Part shown: one piece after another, positions 55,825-64,000 of the stretch
Layout of the letters: each line of letters starts with the position of its first letter
Numbering within the stretch: position 1 is the first letter of the stretch
Assembly: GCA_964058845.1 (NCBI GenBank)
Contig: CAXKVR010000610.1
Coordinates: forward strand, 1 to 64,000
From: Carex sylvatica
Lineage: Eukaryota > Streptophyta > Magnoliopsida > Poales > Cyperaceae
Length of the DNA: 64,000 nucleotides
Direction: 5' to 3'
The notes under the pieces: model-generated
What the model saw: only the letters and a program-made list of their open reading frames with translations
Database searches by the model: none
Told to the model about the DNA's origin: nothing
Translations under genes and position numbers: made by a program

Positions 55825-58800
55825 AGGTCCGAAACACTATGATTTTCACCGTTTCACTCTGCTTTGAAACACTGACCATAACATCAATTGGATATCAAAC
55901 ATGACTCTTTTTTTTTTTTAAATTTGATGTCACAGATTTATTACTTTTTCAAATACTACATATTAAAAAAATGGGAAGAAGTGGAGCCATAACATCAGTA
56001 AAAGCATGGGAGTAGATCTGACTGATGGTATCTACCTTGTACTGATTGAACTCTATTGGCTGTATACTAAATTCAGAGGAAGAATCTTTGGAAGGTGCAT
56101 CTAGTGATCTACTCCAATTATTTTCCCGCTTTGAGAGGAAATTTTTTAATATATAGATAAAAAAATAGAAAGAGTGTATCATTTTTAACAAATATAGAAA
56201 GATCTAACTTAATGACTCTGATCTAAATATATAGATCAGATTTAATGATTTAGATCCATTAATATATTTTATTTAAAAAAATTGATGTTGATAGGAAAAT
56301 ATGAAATATAGATGCTACATAAAATTAGATTAGAAATGGATCAACCTCAATGATGAAGATTTAATTATGAATTGATTAAATATGCCTGCTACCGATTCTT
56401 CTTTTCTATCAAATTAAAAAATATATATATATTTAAATTCTCATTATTGAGACCGATCCACTTAGAATCTGGTGAAATGTGGCACTTGCATTTCTCCTTT
56501 TCACAGTTCAATATATTTATGTGTGTGTGTCAATAGATCTGGGCCTTTGAGTTCGATCTATATATTTGGATCAAACTCATTCAGCCAAATATTTTTATAT
56601 TTATTAGAAATAATGTACTCTTTCTGTTTTCATATATATGAATTTAATAATTTCTATAGGTAAATTTTTTTCCTTTGAGAGTTAGGTTTTGTTTGAGATT
56701 GGTTCATCCAACATCGTTGTTCCGTACAAGACAAAAATATTGATTAGTTGATAGAAATTAGAATATTTTATTCATCTAAGTTATAATAAAATAAGAGAGA
56801 AAAAAAAATAATACCTCGTTTTTTGGATCATAGAAAGATTAAAAAAACTTTTCCGGTTCAAATTTTGGATTAGAAAATATTCTACCGGTTCAAATAATTT
56901 TATTTTTCTTCCACTTAAAAAGACTGAAAATATCTTATGTGATTTGATTTTTAACTCTTAACTCAAACAAAAATCAATTAAAATTCATAAAATGGGAAGT
57001 CACCCAAAAGAAAACTTAGTTTATAACATATCATTAATTGGCATTTAATTATGTCAATCATGAAAAATAATTAATCTTGTTAAACACAATTATGTACCAC
57101 AATTTCTGTAATTATTTTTGTCGGTTTGAATATTTTTCACTGCAATTTCCATGTTGATTTATATTTTAAAATTGTAAGGCAGCACCTAATCAATTTAGTA
57201 TCAGAGGTAGTAACGCTCCATTTACGAGCAACTTTTATGCAATTTCTTCCTCTTCCTTTTTCGTTTCTTATGAAACTTCATTCACAATACCTATATTTTA
57301 TTTTATTTCAATGTAGTGCGCCCCCACCCAATTCCGTTTATTTTTGTTTTAACTCCAAAATCCGTTTAAGAAAAAAAGTGTTTTAATTTATACATGATGT
57401 GCAAATGTTATTACGATTCTTTTAGTAAAAAATCAAAGGAATAAAAACATTAGCACATATCTCTTTTTTTTTTTTTTTGTAAACAAAATATAACAATAAT
57501 ACGATTGCTATCAGCCTATCATATTGTATGAAATAATTCTCTAAGATACAATCGTCCTTATCCTCTAAATTTTTGTTAAGTTGATTTTTTTTTTTCTTTC
57601 TTTTTTCTTTGTACCCAAATTGGCCAAAGGCGCTAAAGATTCCAGGGAAGCAAGAATTTCCATGAAGCATCCTTAGCATAGCATTCTTAGCCAATTTGCC
57701 AACCGTATATTACTTTAACAGTTGTACAGCTCCCCACCAACTCATTAGCTATCTTTCTCTAACTCCAAATTGTTGATTTTGTTCGCCAGTTCAATGACAA
57801 CTTGACTAGTTGGTTTCGGCAAAAAGAAAAGAAAAATACACACGGGAGGATCTACTGTAGCACAAGGGCACAACTGCTTTTTTGGATTTCGACTTTTAGT
57901 GGTGATTTATTGGTACCGATCAACTTTGCTCCTTCCTGAAATTTTTTTTGTCTCCCGCTGAATGTTTGATTTGTAATTTGGGTTAAATTTAGTGTTAAAA
58001 TCAAACTAATTTTTTTGAATTATGATTGGTAATATTAATTATAAGTTATAAGATTAGAAATTATAAGTCAGGGTATTGAAAAATATAAGTCAAAATATTG
58101 TTTTTTTATCGAGTACCCAATTAGTTAATGAGTTGAAATCCGATAAGTTATTTAAACCCGATTCGATATTTTTTTGCCCCTCTCTGATGAAAATCTTGGA
58201 TCCGGCCTGAAAATAGACTTGACTAATAACCAATAATTGGTGCATGAGTTTTTATTTATAGAAATTAAATAAAAATACTAAGTATTAGAATAATGATTGC
58301 ATTCATATTTTGATTTCACCCAAGGAACCATTATTATTTTTGTTCATATATACTATCTTATACTCTATACTCTATATTATTTTTATATAATTTCTAAAAT
58401 AAAAAATTATGTTATTGGTGCACTTTTTTTTTTAATCTTAACATTTCTTTAATATTTATTGGTTTTTACTTTTAACATATCATGTTTTCTTTAAACTAGT
58501 TCTTTTTGTTGAGAAAATTTGAGAATGGAACCTTGATTTTTTAAGGTAAAAATTTCGTATATAATCCTTGTTCAAATTTTGAACATGCAATATTTTTAGC
58601 AAAATACATTTGTCTTTAATAACAACAATATCAAATTGATTTTTTTAATAAACTAATTAGTTTTTTGAGATAAAAAATAAAGGAATGGTTTCCCAACTTT
58701 CATTTAATTTATAAGGGATTTTTTATTCAAATGTGTAACTCACGACATCCCGCACGAAAAGTGTTGTAATTTGTCATTGTCACTAAAATAAAAGCTGATT

Positions 58801-59750
58801 TTAAAATTAATTAGTTATAGTATTCTAATTTCATTTCCTTAAATATAAAATTGATTGTTTTGACATCAACAGTTGCTTTTGGCCAGAATTGAAATATAGA
58901 TGGATTTATTTGCAATTCAGTTTTGAGAAAATTGATTGGCTTAGCGTGACCTGTAATAGATAAGACGTTATGCATAATTACAAGAGTCTGTCAATGGTTC
59001 TAGTTAGAGTGGAAAAAACGTGCCGTGCTATGTCGTGACTAATACGTAGTCTTTGATCTTGTACTGTGCTGTACCGTGCCGTGATTCACGTGCCGTGTCC
59101 AAACGTAACTGGTCACATTTCTCGCATTTAACTATTTTTTCATATTATAAATTTAGAAGGAGAAATATGTAATTTTAAAAAACCCCTAAATTTAATGAGA
59201 CACACTGTTGACTGTTCCATCCATTTAAATATCTAACTGGACAAATCCCTCTCTTCTAAGGCGTCAACTTGTAATACAATTTTTTGGCCACTAATTAGAA
59301 GAGAACAGCGTTGTTGAACGATATATAACAATTACAATTTTTAATCATGTTGCAATATAAATACTACCAAACAAATGACAAATAGGGAAAAAAGACTCCA
59401 AATTAAATAAAAAGAAAAGATAACATAAAAATCAGCATTTAACTGTCGAAGTATCACAAAACTAATACATAAATATTACTTTATTTAAGTATATACATCT
59501 GAGAACAAAATTAATAAACAAACGTGAACTCTGAACTTGTAAATATCAATTTTGTAATAATAATTAAAATCCAATTAACTTGTATAAAATGTGAACTGAA
59601 TATAAATTTTAGATTTTACAAAATAAGTGAAATTCCTGGCTCGTAATAGTCAATAAATTTTCCATCCTATTTAGTCAATAAAAAATAAATAAATAAACAA
59701 GCACGTAATAGTGTAATAATTAAGTGTGCATTGAACAGTAATCAATTGTG
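55825..59750. other. AT-rich intergenic DNA, no gene established
   Basis: Two short minus-strand frames look somewhat protein-like (56000-56130, SRSLDAPSKDSSSEFSIQPI; and 57610-57694, LRMLHGNSCFPGIFSAFGQF), but no flanking exons or known domain support either. Confidence 0.45.
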
Positions 59751-59754
59751 TATT

Positions 59755-60600
59755 TTAAGAAGTTCAAAAAACACGTACGCATTGCAAAATTGAAGATGAA
59801 AAACAATCAGAGTTTTTTGAAATACAACTATATAAGATGAAAGACATATAAAAGAAAATAAAAGACAACTAGTACAAGATGATAGACAAAAAGAAGATGA
59901 AACACACCTAAAAAATAATAACATACAACTATAAAAAGATTAAATACAACAAATAGTAGATAAAAGATAACAAGTAGAGCATGAAAGACAACTAGTAGAA
60001 CATGAAATACAACCAATGTAAAATTAAAATAACTAGTAGAAAATAAAAAATAACTACTAGAAGATGAAAGCAAATCAGAAATAATGAAAACACAACTAGA
60101 AAAATAAATAAAAAACTAGTAAAAGATGAAAAACAACTAGAAGAAGATGAAATGCAACCATACGAACATGAAAAACAACTACAACAACATAAAAAAGTAA
60201 CTAAAAAAATGAAAAATAACTAAAAAAAATGAAAAATAACTAGAAAAAGATAAAAAACTAACAAGTTGAAGATAAAACACAACTGAAAGATAATGAAATT
60301 CTATTAGAAGAATATGAAATATAACTAATAGTAGATGAAAGACAATTAGTAAGAACATATAAAACATCAATAGAAAATAAAAGACAACCAGTAGAGCACA
60401 AAAAACAATCAGAAGAAGACAAAAGATATTCAGAAGAAGATGTAATATAATTACAAGAAGATGAAATACCACAAAAAAAAATGAAATACAAACATTAGAA
60501 AATGAAAAATAACTATTAGAACATCAAATACAACCAGTACAAGTTGCAAAACAACTAAAAAAAAGATGAAACACAACTAGTTAAAAATGAAATATAACTA
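59755..60600. repeat. Degenerate array of ~20-24-bp AAGATGAAAnACAACTAG repeats
   Basis: About 35-40 diverged units with the core GAAGATGAAAAACAACTAGT run in one direction on the plus strand, with very few pyrimidines. The minus strand therefore reads as artificial VVFHLLLVVF-type frames, which should not be taken as genes. The array ends before CGGTTAAATGCATATATTTC. Confidence 0.85.
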
Positions 60601-61577
60601 CGGTTAAATGCATATATTTCGCTATTTATTTTAAAAGCGGACCATATTATTTCTCTAACAAGATGTGATTAAATACATGCTAGAAGACAATGTTTTTTAT
60701 TTTTCTTTTGCCAACAGAAGAAATTAATTATAGAGATAATAATTAATTAAAAAAAAGTTGTTGCTTACCCATAACAGGGTGAAAAGGAGCTGGATTCCAA
60801 TTTCCAATATGTTGATTCTCCTCTGTTTGTAGTAGCTAGGCATTTCCAATGGCGAACAGACAGCTCATCTTGCCTCCTTCATAACTGATAACTATTATAT
60901 TTTATGTAATCATTTTGACAGAAAGATGCAACAAACTTAGGAGTGTAGGCCAGCTATATGAAAATTGTTGGTATTTAATTATAATTTAAAGTAGTTAGGT
61001 AACCAAGTGTTTAGTAATAATGCTCGAGTTTTGCACAACTTAAATATGTTTCAACATGTTTGAAAAAAAATTCTTCCAAAAAAACATGTGTGAATTGTTT
61101 TGCATAGATCTCGTCTGAAACTTAAATAAAAAATCGTCTTTTTCGTTCAATACAGAGTTTATTTTAAAAAATGTATATATGATTTATGTTTTTTGTTCGT
61201 CAAAATTCATATTAGAACATTAAAAAGACCTGAATAATTTACTCAGTAAAAGCAAAATCAACCCTCAAACGAGACACTAGAATTGATTGCTTTTCGGTTT
61301 CCGCTGTGTATATTATAGAACATTCGAATGTGACAAATAATACGGCGCTCATTGCATTTTTATATAATAATCTTCTAAATTGTAACTTTTAATATTCATA
61401 AAGTTTTCTCATTTTGATTTTGAAACTGCCGACTTCTTACACATAAAAAAAATTAACCTTTTTGTCACTGTATCAAAGACTAATACAACGTAGTTAATTT
61501 TTATTCTATGTTTTTTGACATGCCACGTGTTAATTTTTCCGGTCTAATGAAATTTCATTAATTGTTATATCAGTATA
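60601..61577. other. Intergenic DNA, no gene established
   Basis: A minus-strand stretch at 60770-60830 reads NWNPAPFHPVM before a GT donor-like GGTAAGC. It might be an isolated exon, but nothing around it confirms this. Confidence 0.4.
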
Positions 61578-61586
61578 AATATATTA

Positions 61587-62136
61587 GGGGAATTTCATGT
61601 ATCTCTTAGATATCTCAAAATTACGTCATTTGTCCTTTTAAAATTCATAATATTATATTTATCCATTTAAATTTAAGAAACTCACAAATTAATTCAATTT
61701 ATTATCTTTTCCATTAAGCTCATTTTAAATTTATAAACTTCTCATTTTACCCTATATTAGAAAAAAACATATATCGCCCGTTAAGATATTTAATCTTTTA
61801 ATTAGCCTGTTTGTGAGGACTAATAGTTCATTAATTTTTTTGTGACGCACACACAAGTATATACATAAATTTCACTATGTTTGTGTCTGTAGTAGATAAA
61901 TAAATTGTTTGACCTCATTAACTGGCCAATTAGATCTCTTAAACATGTTGCATACTTTTTTTATTTTTTTAATAGAGGGTAAAATAGATACTTTATATAT
62001 TTAAAATAAATTATAATAAGTAAATAAATTAGGTAAATTTGTGAGTTTTTAATATTTAGAGTAAATATAATATTGTGAATTTTAGAGAAGAAAATAGTTA
62101 ATTTCAAGGTTTTTATTGAGATAAATGAAATCCCCC
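61587..62136. mobile_element. Long-TIR element, family 4 copy A, uninterrupted (550 bp)
   Basis: The ends GGGGAATTTCATGTATCTC and GAGATAAATGAAATCCCCC are inverted, flanked by AATATATTA (61578-61586) and AAAATATTA (62137-62145), an 8-of-9 duplication consistent with Mutator-type insertion. The arms continue inverted for about 170 bp (AAAATTCATAATATTATATT against AATATAATATTGTGAATTTT). Confidence 0.8.
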
Positions 62137-62145
62137 AAAATATTA

Positions 62146-63688
62146 TCTCTGCTACGGTCTAGCCTTGAAAAGGTTCATGAAATTAGTGTAAATTTTTCAT
62201 TCTATCATCCTGAACTAAAACCCATAACTGAAATCGACCTCTTCGGTATTAGCACTACCTAAGTTTCCACTTGAAAATATTAGTGGTACCAAAAAGAAAT
62301 AAAACCATAGCTTATAAAGGACCACAAACGCCAAACAACCAATATAGAGTTGCCTTTCAAAAGCATAGAAGTGAGGTTTCAATTGCTCAGTGACAAAAGC
62401 TCCTTTCTTTTCAATTGAGTTCTTTTATGAAAGTTTGATATAATAAGTGGAGTATGTGTAGGAAGTACTATTAAATTTGCATATTAATGGAATTTTGAGA
62501 CAGAAAGGGGAAGATTCATCTCCTACACCAATTATTCACCTTTTTTTAAGGTATTTTTATTTTTTTTTAGTGTGGATTGCAGTTGGTGCTTTTGATAGTG
62601 TAAAAAACAGGTCAATACCGGACAGTAAAAAGAGTAAAACCGGTGCAAGTTTTGGATGATGTAAATAAATTTAAAACTTCATTTTACTTCACCAAAAAAT
62701 GCATCAACATTAATTTAAAAAAAAAAAAAAATGGGTCGAGCCTTTATTTTTGAATAAATTTTTGAAATAACATTTAACTACACTGTTAAGATAGAATAGT
62801 GGATAAAACTTTAACTTTAATCGAACATGAAAAATAGTTTTTGAAGATCTAAATGCTCCTAATTACTTCAATTTTTGAAAACACTTGAACTTTAATCTTT
62901 TTTGCACTGATATCTACTTCAAAATATTAGAATCTTTTTCACCAAATTTCATCATCATGATCATCAACTATCAACAGACTAAAAAATAAAACTAACTACA
63001 TTAATTTTACTACACTAGTAATAACCTAAGATAGCCATACAAAGATCTACCAGAATTTCGGAGTAATTGACTATATAATCGGGATCGCTCCAAATACGAT
63101 TTGATCTCTGATCAAAGCTGTTTGATTTGTGTCAAAATCCATGCACACTTGATCTGCCCAAATCTTAAAGCTTCCTCTACGAATCATGAACCATATTTAT
63201 CAAACCATTTATGCCGGATATCGAACCAAACTTGATCCTATGCTCATTCAGAGAATGACAAATTTGTTATTCTGAAATAAACATTTTTTTTTAGCATATA
63301 AAATTAGTCAATTACTATTGATCTGAGTTCGTTGTTTACATATTAATAATTGTTAGAAGTTCCTAATTTGTATCAAACATTTAAGAGATAATATATACAC
63401 TTGCTCTCACACACAGAAGCACATTAATTAGCATACAATCATTAGAGATCTCCAGAAAAACATATAGAAATAAAATAAACAGAGAAACAGCAATAATGCA
63501 GTCTTGAAGGTCCCAATTAACAATTATTCAGTACTACCCAATGATTGGTTGAGTAGATAATTACAAATAATATAATATAATCATAAATCACATCATCCAT
63601 TAATGACATCTCAATTTTGACAACTGTTTTATACTCTGATACTATCTGGGAACCCTCAGTTCAAATGGAAAAGAAAAAATAAGTGAAT
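62146..63688. other. AT-rich intergenic DNA, no gene seen
   Basis: I see nothing coding here. Confidence 0.45.
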
Positions 63689-63890
63689 TTTTACGTGTCC
63701 ATTTGCTCTAATTTGATAATATCCCCCCCCAATAACTTCATTTTATTTCAATATGTGCATGTTTCAGGTTAAACCAGAAACTCATCTTTAGGTTTATATT
63801 TACCAGAGTTACAAGGAGCTTAACATTTTACGTGTCCATTTGCTCCAATTTCAGGTTAAACCAGAAACTCATCTTTAGGTTTATATTTCT
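63689..63890. repeat. Direct duplication of two blocks in the same order
   Basis: TTTACGTGTCCATTTGCTC occurs near 63690 and 63827. TTTCAGGTTAAACCAGAAAC, then TCATCTTTAGGTTTATATTT, occurs near 63763 and 63851. The spacing between the two blocks is much shorter in the second copy. Confidence 0.85.
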
Positions 63891-64000
63891 CATGGCATGT
63901 CACAATTGACTTTCATAATGTACCTGGTAATTTTTTTTGGAAAATTTGGGAGGTGCGTTAGCCACCCCTACACATACTTACCTTCCATCCCTGATCAAAC

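Noticed and set aside
55949..56191. Minus-strand frame with SRSLDAPSKDSSSEFSIQPI
   Set aside because: Composition is protein-like, but no neighbouring exons, splice pair or family match could be supported.
57422..57694. Minus-strand frame beginning MAKNAMLRMLHGNSCFPG
   Set aside because: Only about 25 residues look protein-like before a lysine-rich low-complexity tail. No conserved family recognised.
59742..60491. Minus-strand frames with VVFHLLLVVFHL-like hydrophobic repeats
   Set aside because: They are the translation of the AAGATGAAA repeat array, with no start context, splice signals or known family.
60740..60860. Possible exon with NWNPAPFHPVM and a GT donor
   Set aside because: Too short and isolated. 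No second exon could be joined to it.

Overview
The window is nuclear DNA of a flowering plant, most likely a eudicot. It is AT-rich, the genes are split by many short GT-AG introns, and long intergenic tracts are full of degraded transposons. All five apparently intact genes belong to families known from plants. I cannot name the species from the sequence. I see no tRNA, rRNA or CRISPR.

Five intact host genes were reconstructed by joining exons in frame. They are: a LIF2/hnRNP Q-like three-RRM RNA-binding protein (minus, 13597 to 9582, 503 aa); an alpha/beta hydrolase of the esterase/monoacylglycerol-lipase type (minus, 25960 to 24309, 282 aa); a GH35 beta-galactosidase of the BGAL17 type (plus, 32474 to 38200, 19 exons, 688 aa, one GC-AG intron); a SAM-dependent methyltransferase with a plastid-type N-terminus (minus, 43607 to 39298, 316 aa); and an intronless cytidine deaminase (minus, 48562 to 47621, 313 aa). 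They act independently, in RNA/chromatin regulation, lipid or ester hydrolysis, cell-wall sugars, a plastid methyl transfer and pyrimidine salvage. They do not form a pathway cluster.

Region by region: 1-5.4 kb holds a Mutator-like element (MULE) with 9-bp target duplications and ~240-bp GC-rich inverted ends. It carries two broken convergent genes, a mudrA-type transposase start and a plant mobile domain gene. 5.9-7.0 kb is one element nested in another. 9.6-14.1 kb is the LIF2-like gene. 14.7-21.3 kb looks like a Pack-MULE carrying fragments of a LINE, a LAMMER-type kinase, a PDX1 gene and an unrecognised membrane-protein-like transcript. 24.3-26.0 kb is the hydrolase. 26.3-32.3 kb is a stack of MITEs, a probable solo LTR and an AT-rich repeat array, ending about 210 bp before the BGAL17 start codon. 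39.3-43.6 kb is the methyltransferase, followed by a second MITE cluster that repeats the composition of the one at 26.4 kb. 47.6-48.6 kb is the cytidine deaminase. From 48.6 kb to the end the window is gene-poor, with MITEs, a degenerate ~850-bp repeat array at 59.8-60.6 kb and small duplications.

The most unusual items are the deletion-derived MULE carrying half a transposase and half a plant mobile domain gene, the multi-gene Pack-MULE, and several foldback element families. The foldbacks have recognisable 8- or 9-bp target duplications and share arm motifs across the window.
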